A stretch of DNA of 24,128 nt from JANXQE01 sp035651635 (GCA_035651635.1 DASRFK010000255.1:1-24128), one strand, 5' to 3'; numbered from the stretch's first letter, positions 1 to 8,856 are shown. Notes: generated from the sequence alone by a model not told the origin. Program-made: numbers and translations.

Positions 1-1132
1 CCTTGTCGCCGCCCCAATAGAGCTTGTGAATGAAACCGAGCCGTTTGAATCCCCAGTCGTCCAGCTGGCGCTCGAAGTTCTCCGCCTTTTGCCTCAGGGT
101 AAAGGGCTGGTAACGGATGATCCCCAGTCCGCCGTCCGTCGCGATATATACAGAGTTGCTATCCGCCACTATCGCGCGCACGTAATCGTTCGGCAGCCAA
201 TGCTGCGCTCCGAAGTAATGAAATTCGTTGCCCGCATTGCGGATCGCGCCACGGCTCGTCCCAATCCAAAGATCACCCTCAAAACCTTCGGCGAGGCAAG
301 TCACGTCTTCGAAGGGCAAACCCTCAGCGCCGCGCAAACTGGTCAAGGCCATGCCGCGCAACACGCCCAGTCCCCGGTCGGTTGCCACGTAAAGGCGGCT
401 GCCCTGCGCCAGCAGGTCTCGCGTTATTGGTGACGGCAATGTTCCCCAGTCGACCGGGTCCGGCACAAAGGTCTTTCCTTCGAGCAAAGCCAAGCCCCCG
501 GGCCGGAGGAGGTACAGAGTGCCGCTATAGGAAGCAATGCGGTTGATTGGCCCGATTTGCACCGGGTCGACGAGGACCTGCTGAAAGTCTTCAGTCATCA
601 CGGTTTCGTCGTTCGACAGGTATCCTTGCGCCGGACGAGTATTGACGAATTTTCCGGATTCGAACCGGAAAATAGCGTCCCGAGTCGCGCCGTACGTCTC
701 GCCCAAATGCGAACAGAAATCCTGGAAAGGGCGCGGATCAACTTGCTGCCAAGAGTTGCTGACGCATCGATAAGTAGCCTGCCCGGTTGATGACCAAAGC
801 ACGCCGTCGAACGATTTCATCCGCTGAATGCCTTCCGGCGCTCCGGGAGCGTCCTCGAAGGTTGATCCAGCCAGCCTTTTAACTGTTCGGCCGGTAACCA
901 CGTATAAAATCCCATCCTGGATTGCCAAGGCCGTCACCGGATTGGCAGTGGGGATTTGTTGACCGACTTCCTGCAGATACATTTCGTCGGGTACGGGTTT
1001 CCAAAGGCGATGAAGAGGCAGGCGGGCTTTGGCGTGCGCACCATCGCTGGCGGAAGCGATCGGAGCAGCCTGGATGGCGTGGCAGGCAAATAACACGCTC
1101 ATCGCCAACCAGAAAACAGAGATGTTTATCAC
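1..1132 (-). CDS. Secreted propeller protein (two-component-regulator-propeller type), 3' part missing
   Basis: An uninterrupted minus-strand frame of 377 codons starts with GTG at 1130-1132 and leaves the window at position 1 without a stop. The N-terminus reads as a signal peptide: a hydrophobic run ending HAIQA-AP at about residues 1-23. The rest is built of short beta-rich units. The clearest are 'LPFEDVTCLAEGFEGDLWIG' with TSRGAIR following, and 'LPNDYVRAIVADSNSVYIAT' with DGGLGIIR following. These match the pattern of Reg_prop repeats (P-x-x-x-V-x-x-x-x-x-D-x-x-G-x-x-W-I-G-T-x-x-G). After the last unit the chain turns helical (LRQKAENFERQL, then HKLYWGGDK). In sequenced relatives such propellers are extracytoplasmic sensors or parts of large secreted proteins; the part that would decide (kinase or not) is outside the window. 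No strong Shine-Dalgarno is visible. The frame is sure, the function is only a fold assignment. Confidence 0.8.
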   Translation of the reverse strand, partial: MINISVFWLAMSVLFACHAIQAAPIASASDGAHAKARLPLHRLWKPVPDEMYLQEVGQQIPTANPVTALAIQDGILYVVTGRTVKRLAGSTFEDAPGAPEGIQRMKSFDGVLWSSTGQATYRCVSNSWQQVDPRPFQDFCSHLGETYGATRDAIFRFESGKFVNTRPAQGYLSNDETVMTEDFQQVLVDPVQIGPINRIASYSGTLYLLRPGGLALLEGKTFVPDPVDWGTLPSPITRDLLAQGSRLYVATDRGLGVLRGMALTSLRGAEGLPFEDVTCLAEGFEGDLWIGTSRGAIRNAGNEFHYFGAQHWLPNDYVRAIVADSNSVYIATDGGLGIIRYQPFTLRQKAENFERQLDDWGFKRLGFIHKLYWGGDK

Positions 1133-1230
1133 GATTGAAACCCAACACCCTAAGGACGGGCTCAGCAGTGAGTCGGGCGGGTCACCGGCACTTTATTTAA
1201 AGGGCCGAAAAAATCAAGACGTGCATCTTC

Positions 1231-1251
1231 CACCGGGCTAAAGCCGCGGTG
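1231..1251. repeat. Small hairpin in the divergent 1133-1428 gap
   Basis: CACCGGGC and GCCGCGGTG pair around a TAAA loop with a single bulged base. It sits in the 296-base region between two divergent genes. I see no convincing promoter pair there, and no coding evidence: the frame open from 1249 is only an upstream extension of the beta-helix gene. It may be one more of the short palindromic repeats common in this window. Confidence 0.45.
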
Positions 1252-1428
1252 TTACTGAAGGGTCTTGCCTGCTGCAAAAATACGTCGAGCTATGCGTGGC
1301 AGTTTTTTCAGCCCGCTGAGCCGACGACGTGGCGCACTAGAACCTTCGAGGTGCCGATTTGGATTTGCGCCCAAGAGCGCCGGGCGCTATGGTTTCAAAA
1401 GATTCCCAAAGAACCCGAGTTAAAACTT

Positions 1429-3504
1429 ATGAAACTCTCAAAAGGCCTGCTCGCCATCAGTTTGCTAACGGCGTTTGTTTCCGCGGATGCGAAGATCATC
1501 ACCGTAACGACCGAAGACAATGTGTCTCCGGGCGTTGGCCAAACGAGTCTGGTTCAAGCCTTGAATCAGCTCAAGGATGGCGACACCATCCAGTTCAACA
1601 TCCCCGGTACCGGTGTTCATTATTTAAAAACACCAGTCGATGGCTACCCATTGATCACCGCCAACGGCATCACCATTGACGGCTACAGTCAGCCGGGAGC
1701 GGCTCCCAATTCCAACCCGCTGCATGCCAGCAATAACGCGCAATTGATGATCGCGCTCAGTTCGACCAATGGCAATGGGTTGTCGATGCAAACGGCCATC
1801 ACCAATTACAGCGGCATCGCCAACGATAATCTGGGGTTTGGTCCGGATGAGTTGGCGATTCTGGGAGTTTTCCGCGGTACAAACGTGACGATCCGGGGAC
1901 TGGCTTTTATCAGTGCACCCGAGGTGACCGGCTCGGGCTTCAATGGCGATATGAAATCGATTGCCATCTGTCCGGATTCTGCCGGGCAATGCGCCAACTG
2001 GCACGTAAGCGGGTGCTGGTTCGGCATCGACCCGGCGACGCGCCAAGCGGCGTATATGCCGGATGGTACGACTGTAGCCATGCCCGCGATTTCCATCGCG
2101 GCCTATCGCAGTCGAGATCCAGATGGAACAAATCCGACCTACGCTCAGCCCGGAACGATTGGTGTCGCGGCCGGATCGACCAATCCGGCGGCGGAGTTCA
2201 ATGTGTTTGTCACCGGCTACGGTTTTGATTCCGAAGGACTCAACTATCGCATCTCAGGCAATTTCTGGAACGTTTTGCCGGACGGGATGCACAACTTTGA
2301 TCCTTCCATGGCGAACGCTGGGCAACAGCAAGGAGATGGTTATATCGAAATCGGCCGGGTCGATGATAACATCCTTATTGGAACCGACGGCGATGGCGTG
2401 AACGATGCCTACGAAGGGAATGTCTTTGGCGGGGTCGCCAGCACGGATTGGGCGAATCTTTATCTTTGGAGCGCGCACGCCACGAACATTGTGGTGGCCG
2501 GAAATTGGTTTGGCCTCGCCGTCGACGGTGTCACGCGATTTACCAACAGTTCGGTCGTGGTTCACAGCTTTCCGGCGAGCGCTCAGGCACGGTTTGGTTC
2601 AGACTTCGACGGTGTGAGCGATGCACTGGAAGCAAATCTTCTCTACAATAACAATCCATTCTCCTTCGTGTATCACATGCTGACTAATGGCCTTCAGTTC
2701 AGTCCGGTGTCGGCTTTTGATGGGACTGGCCCGTCGAGTTTTGGCGGTCTCAACCCGGGGGTCCGCCTCTCTTTCCGCGGCAATGTGACCATCAACAACA
2801 ATCTGCTGCCTGACAATTATGCCGACGGTTCGCTGGATTTGATTTCTCCGTTCATGAATTATGAAGCACCCTACATGGACACTTCCTCCGCCTCGGCTCC
2901 GGCCGACATCATCCCCAGTCTCAACACCAACAGCACCGTCGCTCATGTGCGCGGCATTTTTCCAGTCGGCCTCGCGCCCTACACGAACATTTTCATCGAC
3001 GTGTACCAAGCTGATCCTGAGGGTTGGAACAACGGCAAGGTCTGGGCCGAGTTCGAGTTAACCGACAGCTTCTCGTATACGAACGGCTTTCCACAAGGCT
3101 CACAGTATCTGAAGTCGTTCACTGTCGCTAACTCCGGAAGCTTCGATCTGGATCTCACCGGGTTGAACCTGGGCAACGGACTGGTGACGGTGACCGCCAA
3201 TTACTCGGCCGATCCCGCAGGCACGCGCAACGGGAGAACTCACACGAGTAACTTTTCCGACCCGCTGGCGCTGAGCGTGCCCATCCAGCCTTTGGTGGTC
3301 GGGATTAGCAAGGCCGGTGCCAGTATAGTCCTGTCCTGGCCAGTTTCTGCGGGGCTTTTCAAAGTGCAATCCACTCAAACGGTTGCTTCTTCCGGTTCGT
3401 GGGCGGATCTGGCCCCTCAGCCGACCGTGGTCCAGGTGGGCGCCAACTATCAGGCAACGCTCACCGTCAACAGCGGCGTCGTTTTTTATCGGCTTAGGCC
3501 CTAA
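1429..3504 (+). CDS. Secreted right-handed beta-helix protein
   Basis: 691 residues from ATG 1429. This start is chosen over an in-frame one at 1249 because it places a classic signal peptide first (MKLSKGLLAISLLTAFVSADA, residues 1-21), while the upstream 60 codons look non-coding. Residues about 23-70 resemble the start of CSLREA/pectin-lyase-like beta-helix proteins (TVTTEDN, TSLVQALNQLKDGDTIQFN). Repeated strand-turn units follow: 'NVTIRGLAFISA', 'NYRISGNFWNV', 'NIVVAGNWFGLAVDG', 'EANLLYNNNPF'. Residues about 610-691 form the C-terminal beta domain common in Verrucomicrobiota secreted proteins (LSWPVSAGLFKVQST to VVFYRLRP). Beta-helix proteins often bind or cleave polysaccharides, but no catalytic set can be pointed to, so the activity is unknown. 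It is divergent from the propeller gene and followed by palindromes that may stop transcription. Confidence 0.85.
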   Translation: MKLSKGLLAISLLTAFVSADAKIITVTTEDNVSPGVGQTSLVQALNQLKDGDTIQFNIPGTGVHYLKTPVDGYPLITANGITIDGYSQPGAAPNSNPLHASNNAQLMIALSSTNGNGLSMQTAITNYSGIANDNLGFGPDELAILGVFRGTNVTIRGLAFISAPEVTGSGFNGDMKSIAICPDSAGQCANWHVSGCWFGIDPATRQAAYMPDGTTVAMPAISIAAYRSRDPDGTNPTYAQPGTIGVAAGSTNPAAEFNVFVTGYGFDSEGLNYRISGNFWNVLPDGMHNFDPSMANAGQQQGDGYIEIGRVDDNILIGTDGDGVNDAYEGNVFGGVASTDWANLYLWSAHATNIVVAGNWFGLAVDGVTRFTNSSVVVHSFPASAQARFGSDFDGVSDALEANLLYNNNPFSFVYHMLTNGLQFSPVSAFDGTGPSSFGGLNPGVRLSFRGNVTINNNLLPDNYADGSLDLISPFMNYEAPYMDTSSASAPADIIPSLNTNSTVAHVRGIFPVGLAPYTNIFIDVYQADPEGWNNGKVWAEFELTDSFSYTNGFPQGSQYLKSFTVANSGSFDLDLTGLNLGNGLVTVTANYSADPAGTRNGRTHTSNFSDPLALSVPIQPLVVGISKAGASIVLSWPVSAGLFKVQSTQTVASSGSWADLAPQPTVVQVGANYQATLTVNSGVVFYRLRP

Positions 3505-3534
3505 GGATAAAAGGTGGGCCGGACTTGGTCGGAA

Positions 3535-3634
3535 CGCCGCCTTCAGGCGGCAGTCGGTGCCACACGACTGCTGCTGCGCATTGATCCCGCCGCTGATCGC
3601 AATTCTCGAGTCCCACCGCCTGAAGGCGGGACTC
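3535..3634. repeat. Pair of dispersed palindromic repeats (CCGCCTTCAGGCGG family)
   Basis: A near-perfect palindrome CCGCCTTCAGGCGG lies at 3537-3550, and a second unit lies inverted at 3608-3634, where GAGTCCC and GGGACTC flank CCGCCTGAAGGCGG. The same core occurs at 10192-10244, and a related unit with the same leading GGAGTCCCGCCTT lies at 23971-24000. This makes it a dispersed repeat family rather than a local accident. Lying 30 bases past the beta-helix stop, it could also act as a transcription end or mRNA-stabilising structure, but there is no T-tract. Confidence 0.75.
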
Positions 3635-3639
3635 CCGGG

Positions 3640-3999
3640 TCACTCCTCCGAGGCTGCGGCTTTGCGCAGTAACGCGGTCGTCTGGATGGTTTTTGCGGTC
3701 ACGGCATGGATGCCGTCCAGCCGTTCGCTCAACAGCGAACGCAACTGCTCCGGATCGGTGACCTTGCTTTGATCCGGCGGCGTGGACAACAAGTCAACCG
3801 CCTCGACCACTTTCTCGTAAAGCTCGAGCAAGTCGTCAGTTTGCGTTTGGCGTTGCTGCAGTCCTTTGTGGATGACTGCGGCAATGTCATCGGGATTTAC
3901 GGTGCAGCCGTGGTAGTCGTCACCGTAAATCGTGCGAAGAATCTCTTCCGCCAGAATCGTCGCGAGTTTGTCGCGTTCCGAGTTGCCGCTCATCGCCAT
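3640..3999 (-). CDS. Small helical protein of unknown function
   Basis: About 119 residues starting at ATG 3997-3999 (a second ATG lies two codons later). The longer in-frame version starting at 4140 is not used, because its first 47 codons run over the palindromic repeat region. The product is soluble, charged and predicted mostly helical: SGNSERDKLATILAEEILRTIYGDDYHGC, then a helix with LLELYEKVVEAVDLLSTPP, then LRSLLSERLDGIHAVTAKTIQTTALLRKAAASEE. There is no signal peptide or membrane segment. I do not recognise the family. It is transcribed against both neighbours and stands alone. The amphipathic composition and the absence of stops on the minus strand support it being real; no ribosome-binding site is evident. 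Confidence 0.6.
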   Translation of the reverse strand: MAMSGNSERDKLATILAEEILRTIYGDDYHGCTVNPDDIAAVIHKGLQQRQTQTDDLLELYEKVVEAVDLLSTPPDQSKVTDPEQLRSLLSERLDGIHAVTAKTIQTTALLRKAAASEE

Positions 4000-4079
4000 A
4001 ACTTGCACCGGATCACCCAGTTTTCCCAATAAAAAGAGCAGGGGATGCCCGCTCGGGATGGAGCGGATGTCCGTGCCGC

Positions 4080-4370
4080 ACCTAGCGCAGGCGTTCTCGC
4101 CTGCTGTATCGCCGACTTTCAATCGGCAAGGCGCAGCCATTGTAGGACGTTAGAGCTTTTGTCTGTCCGTCACCGCCCCGACCCTGCCGACTGAAAGTCG
4201 GCGTTACAGCAGACTGGGAAGTCAGACTGCAAGTCCGCGCGCCGGCGCGCGGGCATTCTGCCCGCAGCAAACGGTCGATCACCAGCTGACACAAGCCCTT
4301 TTCTTGCGCCACATTCAGTTCTGACGTTTCTGCGGACTGCAAGTCTGGCTGGAAAGTCTGCGCTACGTCC
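4080..4370. repeat. Cluster of short palindromes in a gene-free gap (4000-4444)
   Basis: This gap holds a series of hairpins and no credible gene. GCCGA/TCGGC lies at 4111-4127. GCCGACT-gaa-AGTCGGC lies at 4186-4202. 'CAGACTGggaAGTCAG' and 'ACTGCAAGTC' follow. A perfect 18-base palindrome CCGCGCGCCGGCGCGCGG lies at 4235-4252, followed by GGGC-attct-GCCC. Another 'GACTGCAAGTCTGGCTGGAAAGTC' type unit lies near 4336-4360. The recurring idea is AGTC-purine-rich-GACT cores joined to 'GCGTTACAGC' or 'GCGCTACG' tails. This looks like an array of dispersed intergenic repeats rather than one terminator. Confidence 0.65.
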
Positions 4371-4444
4371 AAAAAAGGCCGCCCCGGTCAGGCGGGGGTG
4401 TCTTTTATCATTGTTCAGCACCCCAATTAGGCCATTTTTGCGGC

Positions 4445-5989
4445 ATGGTCCGACTCATATTTCTGTTGGGGCTGCTCGGCTGTGCGGGGAACGTTTTTGC
4501 CGACTCCACGGTTACTGCGCCCTCGATGTTCTTTGGGATCGAGGTTGTGGACCAGGACACATCCCGTGGCGTGCCTATGGTGGAACTGCTGACCACCAGT
4601 GGCATCCCGCTTTATACCGACTCGAACGGTTTGGTTGCTTTCTATGAACCCGGCTTGATGAACCAAAAGGTCTGGTTCGCTATTTCGGCCCACGGCTACG
4701 AGTTTGCCCCGGACGGATTTGGGCTGCGCGGTGTGTCGCTGATGACCAAACCCGGTGCCATCGAGCGGCTCAAGATCAAGCGGCTCAATATTGCGGAAAG
4801 GCTTTACCGAATTACCGGCGAAGGGATTTATCGCGATACGGTTCTGCTCGGGCGCAAAGCCCCGATTTCACAACCGTTGCTCAACGCCGGCGTTACGGGC
4901 CAGGACGGGATATTAACCGCGATCTACCGCGACAGACTTTTCTGGTTTTACGGCGACACCTCCAGATTGTCCTACGGGTTGGGGAACTTTTCCATGACCG
5001 GCGCCACGACGGCGCTTCCCGCCCGCCTCGATCCGGCGACCGGCTTTGATCTGATTTACTTTACGAACCAGGACGGCTTCGTTAAAAAAATGGCGCCAAT
5101 CAAAGGCGAGGGCGTCGTTTGGCTCTCCGGGTTGGTTGTGCTGCCCGAGGGGGGTCACGAAAGTATGCTCGCCTGGTTTCAGCGCCGGCGCGGTTTAGGG
5201 GCCGTGCTGGAGAACGGGTTTGTCATTTACAATGATGCCAAGGACGTTTTCGAAACGTTAAAAGACGAACCGATTGACCCGCCACTTTTTCCCACCGGAT
5301 ACCCAACCACCGCCCCCGGTGAAGATAGTCAACCCTATTTGTACTTCACGGTGCCCTATCCCGCTCTGCGCGTGAAAGCCAGCAAGCAATCGTACTTGGA
5401 CCTCTCCGCCTATGAAGGATTCACCTGCCTGAGACCCGGCGCGCGCTATTCGGGTCAAGACAAAACAGAATTGGATCGCGATGGAGCCGGGAAGCTGGTG
5501 TGGGGTTGGAAGCGCGGGACACCTGCTCTCGATGCGAAGCAACAAGAGGAGCTGATTCAGGCCGGACGCATGAAGCGGGACGAATCTCCCTTCCGCCTGT
5601 CGGATGCCGGAACGGGCAAGCCCGTGCTTCTGAATAGTTGTTCCTGTTTTTGGAATCAGTACCGCAAGCGCTTCGTCATGATCGCTTCTGAAGTTCTGGG
5701 GGCCACTGTTTTGGGAGAGGTCTGGTACAGCGAATCCGACCGGCCGGAAGGGCCCTGGACGCGTGGAACGAAGATCATCACTCATGCCAACAAAAAGGAT
5801 GACGCCCATGATTTCTACAATCCGACCCAACACCCCTTCTTCGACCAGCAAGGCGGCCGCGTCATCTATTTGGAAGGCTCTTATGTAAACACCTTTTCGG
5901 GCAATCCCACTCAGACTCCTTATTACGAATATAACCAAATCATGTACCGCCTGGATCTCGCGGATCCACGGCTGAAGCCAGCCAGGTAG
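4445..5989 (+). CDS. Secreted protein: small beta domain plus propeller-like (DUF4185/GH-like) domain
   Basis: 514 residues with a signal peptide (MVRLIFLLGLLGCAGNVFA, residues 1-19). Residues about 27-90 look like a carboxypeptidase-regulatory or CNA-B type beta sandwich ('GIEVVDQDTSRGVPMVELLT', then DSNGLVAFYEPG). From about residue 145 on there are propeller-like blades: 'GQDGILTAIYRDRLFWFYGD', later 'NSCSCFWNQYRKRFVMIASE', 'GEVWYSESDRPEGPWT', and 'HPFFDQQGGRVIYLEGSYVN'. The W/F-x-G-D-T element, the 'S-x-x-x-GPW' element and the late 'YLEGSY' element are typical of five-bladed glycoside-hydrolase-like or DUF4185 folds. I cannot place catalytic acids with confidence. A likely role is binding or cleavage of a glycan outside the cytoplasm. 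It is monocistronic: a palindrome array lies upstream and a terminator downstream. Confidence 0.8.
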   Translation: MVRLIFLLGLLGCAGNVFADSTVTAPSMFFGIEVVDQDTSRGVPMVELLTTSGIPLYTDSNGLVAFYEPGLMNQKVWFAISAHGYEFAPDGFGLRGVSLMTKPGAIERLKIKRLNIAERLYRITGEGIYRDTVLLGRKAPISQPLLNAGVTGQDGILTAIYRDRLFWFYGDTSRLSYGLGNFSMTGATTALPARLDPATGFDLIYFTNQDGFVKKMAPIKGEGVVWLSGLVVLPEGGHESMLAWFQRRRGLGAVLENGFVIYNDAKDVFETLKDEPIDPPLFPTGYPTTAPGEDSQPYLYFTVPYPALRVKASKQSYLDLSAYEGFTCLRPGARYSGQDKTELDRDGAGKLVWGWKRGTPALDAKQQEELIQAGRMKRDESPFRLSDAGTGKPVLLNSCSCFWNQYRKRFVMIASEVLGATVLGEVWYSESDRPEGPWTRGTKIITHANKKDDAHDFYNPTQHPFFDQQGGRVIYLEGSYVNTFSGNPTQTPYYEYNQIMYRLDLADPRLKPAR

Positions 5990-6006
5990 AACGCCAGGCC
6001 CTGGAG

Positions 6007-6041
6007 GCCCCCGGAAATACTCATAATTCGGGCTTTTTTTT
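6007..6041 (+). terminator. Rho-independent terminator after the 4445-5989 gene
   Basis: An imperfect stem (GCCC..GGAA pairing with TTCGGGC, loop about TACTCATAA) is followed directly by a run of eight T on the plus strand. It lies about 20 bases past the stop and before typA. The stem has mismatched or bulged bases, hence moderate confidence. Confidence 0.5.
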
Positions 6042-6158
6042 GACTGAGTTTCGGGCTTGACCTTTTCCATATCCAGGGCACACTGACCGGCTCGATTAGC
6101 AGGGCAGGGGTGCCAATTCTCACAGCCGGAGCCCTCCTCTCGAGTTATTTTTACGAAC

Positions 6159-7994
6159 ATGCAGCACATACGGAATATTGCGATTATCGCGCACGTTGAC
6201 CACGGCAAGACGACGCTGGTGGATTGTTTGCTCAAGCAGTCGGGCACTTTCCGAGCCAACCAGGCCATCTCCACCGAAGAACGGATCATGGACTCGATGG
6301 ATCTGGAGCGCGAGAAGGGCATCACGATTCGCGCCAAGAACGCCGCGTTCAAGTACAAGGATTACCACATCAACATCGTCGATACCCCCGGCCATGCGGA
6401 TTTCGGCGGAGAAGTCGAACGCATCATGAACATGATCGACGGCGTGTTGCTGGTGGTGGATGCCGCCGATGGCCCCCAGGCCCAAACCCGGTTTGTGCTG
6501 CGCAAAGCCCTTGAAGCCGGCGCTAAACCCATCGTGGTCATCAACAAAATCGACCGCGAGAATGCCAACCCGCACAAGGTGCTGGATGCCGTTTGGGATT
6601 TGTTCGGATCGCTTCACGCCACCGACGAACAAATGGATTTTCCCGTGATTTTCGCCAGCGCCAAGGAGGGTTATGCCAAGTCCGATCTTAAACACGTGAC
6701 CGGGACGATGGAGCCGCTGTTCGATGCGATCATCAAGCATATTCCCCCGCCACGGGCGCATGCCGGCGAGGGTTTCCGGCTGCTCGTCGCGAATCTTGAT
6801 TACTCGGATTACCTGGGCCGGATTGCCTTCGGCAAGATCTACAGCGGCAAAGTCAAAGTCGGCGACAGTTCGGTTTGCATCCATGGGGACGGCCGCAAGA
6901 GCAAAGCCAAGATCACGGCCATCTTCCATTTCGAGGGCCTCAAACGCATCGAGATTCCCGAGGCGCATGCCGGCGACGTCGTGGGCTTGACCGGTTTCGA
7001 AGACGTATTCATTGGTGAAACAATCACCGATACTGAAGATCGCGAGCCCTTGCCGTTTGTGCCGATCGATCCGCCGACGATTCAAATGCAATTCGCCGTC
7101 AATGACGGCCCGCTGGCGGGCATCGATGGGCAGTTGGTGACCGCGCGGCATATCTGGGAGCGCCTCGTGAAGGAAGTGCGCACCAATGTGGCTCTGCGCA
7201 TCGAGCAAACCGATGCGCCCAATATTTTCAACGTCAGCGGCCGGGGTGAGATGCAAATCGCGATCCTGGTCGAACAAATGCGGCGAGAAGGCCACGAAGT
7301 GCTGGTGTCCCGGCCGGAAGTGATTTACCGCAAAGACAAGGACGGCAACCTCCTCGAACCCATCGAGAAGCTCTTTCTCGAAATTCCCAAGGAGGCAATG
7401 GGTGCGGTCATGGAGAACCTCGCCGGACGCAAGGCCGAGATCACCAACATGAATCACCATGGCGAGGAAGTAAGCATCGAAGCGCTGGTCCCCACCCGTG
7501 GGCTAATCGGCTTCGAAACCGACCTGGTCAATCAGACCCGCGGCCTCGGCGTGATGAGTCATCTCTTCCACGAATATGGGCCCGATCGTGGCGAAATTGC
7601 CGCTCGCAAAAATGGCTCACTGGTCAGCATGGAAAGCGGGGAGGCCATGGCCTATGCTTTGAATATGATTCAGGAGCGCGGCCGCTTGATGGTCGAGCCT
7701 GGTGATAAGATCTACGAGGGTATGATCGTGGGCGAAAACGCGCGGGAAAATGACATCCCGGTCAACCCGTGCAAGGCCAAAAAATTGACCAATATGCGCT
7801 CGCAAGGCGACGGCAAGGGGATCCAACTGAATCCGCCGTTAAAGATGTCGTTGGAGCGCGCGCTCGAATACATCGGGCCCGATGAATATGTGGAAGCGAC
7901 GCCGAAGAACCTGAGGCTGCGCAAGAAGCTTCTGGACGAAAACCAACGCAAACGCGCTGCCCAATCCCGCGCCATCAAAGTCGTCGCCGCTTAG
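6159..7994 (+). CDS. typA: Ribosome-associated GTPase TypA/BipA
   Basis: 611 residues, the normal length for TypA. All GTPase motifs are present: P-loop AHVDHGKT (residues 11-18), switch I region with GITI (54-57), DTPGH (75-79), NKID (129-132) and SAKEG (167-171). They are followed by the translation-factor beta barrel (LDYSDYLGRIAFGKIYSG), the EF-G-like domains III and V (RGEMQIAILVEQMRREGHEV and GLIGFETDLVNQTRGLGVMS) and the TypA-specific C-terminal domain (NIRS-like NMRSQGDGKGIQLNPP). TypA is an EF-G relative that binds the 70S ribosome and is needed for ribosome assembly and stress or cold adaptation in other bacteria. It stands alone, convergent with the response regulator gene whose stop is only 19 bases away. 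A GC stem (GCCGGG/CCCGGC, 8008-8028) spans that junction but has no T-tract. Confidence 0.98.
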   Translation: MQHIRNIAIIAHVDHGKTTLVDCLLKQSGTFRANQAISTEERIMDSMDLEREKGITIRAKNAAFKYKDYHINIVDTPGHADFGGEVERIMNMIDGVLLVVDAADGPQAQTRFVLRKALEAGAKPIVVINKIDRENANPHKVLDAVWDLFGSLHATDEQMDFPVIFASAKEGYAKSDLKHVTGTMEPLFDAIIKHIPPPRAHAGEGFRLLVANLDYSDYLGRIAFGKIYSGKVKVGDSSVCIHGDGRKSKAKITAIFHFEGLKRIEIPEAHAGDVVGLTGFEDVFIGETITDTEDREPLPFVPIDPPTIQMQFAVNDGPLAGIDGQLVTARHIWERLVKEVRTNVALRIEQTDAPNIFNVSGRGEMQIAILVEQMRREGHEVLVSRPEVIYRKDKDGNLLEPIEKLFLEIPKEAMGAVMENLAGRKAEITNMNHHGEEVSIEALVPTRGLIGFETDLVNQTRGLGVMSHLFHEYGPDRGEIAARKNGSLVSMESGEAMAYALNMIQERGRLMVEPGDKIYEGMIVGENARENDIPVNPCKAKKLTNMRSQGDGKGIQLNPPLKMSLERALEYIGPDEYVEATPKNLRLRKKLLDENQRKRAAQSRAIKVVAA

Positions 7995-8013
7995 TTAGGG
8001 CAGATCGGCCGGG

Positions 8014-8811
8014 TTATTTCGCCCCGGCGCGAGGCCGTTGAACCAGGCTTTCCAATCGGTCCCGATAGTTTCGGCTCATGCTGAGCTTCGAACCGTCTTT
8101 GAGAATTACCGCGTAGTCTCCGTAAAAAAGCGGGTGCAGCTCTTTGACGCGGTCGAGGTTGACCAAAATCGACCGGCTGATGCGCATGAACCGATCGGGG
8201 AGAAGTTGCGATTCAAGGCTGGCTAGCGTCTCGCGGATATAATGAGAGTTTGGTCCGGCGTGAATTCGGACGTAATTGCCGTCGGCCTCAATCCAATCGA
8301 TGGTCTCCGGTTCGACGAAGATAATTCGGCCATTCTCTTTGAAGATGAGCCGATCGGGAGTTTTAAGCGCGGGAGCCATTTCCTGGAGAACGGCGCTGAG
8401 GCGGGACTCTGCGTTGTGCTGTTTGGAAAGGCTGAACTGGCGGCGCACGTGGCCCAGCGCCTGGGCAAAGCGATCCTGATCGAAAGGCTTGAGCAAGTAA
8501 TCGATCGCATGCAGCTCAAATGCTTTTAAGGCATACGCATCGTAGGCCGTTACAAAGACGACCAGGGGCAGGGGCGTTTTCGAGGCGACGAGCGCCTGGC
8601 AAACCTCGACGCCGTTCATGCGCGGCATTTGCACATCCAGAAATGCCAAGTCGCTTTTGCCGCGTTGGAGGACTTCCAGTGCCTGGTTCCCATTCGTGCA
8701 CTCCGCCACCACCTCAAAATCAGCTTGTGGCTTAAGAAGTTGCCGGATGCGCGCCCTCGCTGGCGCTTCGTCATCGACGATAATTGTTCGGATTTTTGCC
8801 TCGGTGGCCAT
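8014..8811 (-). CDS. LytTR-family response regulator
   Basis: 265 residues from ATG 8809-8811 (MATEAKIRTIIVDDE). An in-frame ATG at 8842-8844 would add 11 residues and cannot be excluded; neither has a good Shine-Dalgarno. Residues 1-120 are a receiver domain: acidic pair D13-D14, phosphoacceptor D59 in AFLDVQMP, T88 and K108 in 'FVTAYDAYALKAF' and 'DYLLKPFD'. Residues about 153-258 are a LytTR DNA-binding domain (IDWIEADGNYVRIH, FMRISRSILVNLDRVKEL, LSMSRNYRDRL). Proteins of this build bind direct repeats in promoters of target genes. The gene lies just downstream of the LytS-type kinase, with the same orientation, so the two form a two-component system. Its targets are not evident here. Confidence 0.95.
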   Translation of the reverse strand: MATEAKIRTIIVDDEAPARARIRQLLKPQADFEVVAECTNGNQALEVLQRGKSDLAFLDVQMPRMNGVEVCQALVASKTPLPLVVFVTAYDAYALKAFELHAIDYLLKPFDQDRFAQALGHVRRQFSLSKQHNAESRLSAVLQEMAPALKTPDRLIFKENGRIIFVEPETIDWIEADGNYVRIHAGPNSHYIRETLASLESQLLPDRFMRISRSILVNLDRVKELHPLFYGDYAVILKDGSKLSMSRNYRDRLESLVQRPRAGAK

Positions 8812-8856
8812 ATTCAGCGGGCCGGACTCGCCTGAATTCACCATACTGTGAGAAGC

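Noticed and set aside
5258..6358. Minus-strand frame of 366 codons across the end of the 4445-5989 gene and the start of typA
   Set aside because: It is antisense to two well-supported genes and has no recognisable domain.
6120..7460. Long minus-strand open frame (446 codons) opposite typA
   Set aside because: It lies on the reverse of a fully conserved GTPase gene; its His/Asp-rich translation is a by-product of typA codon usage.
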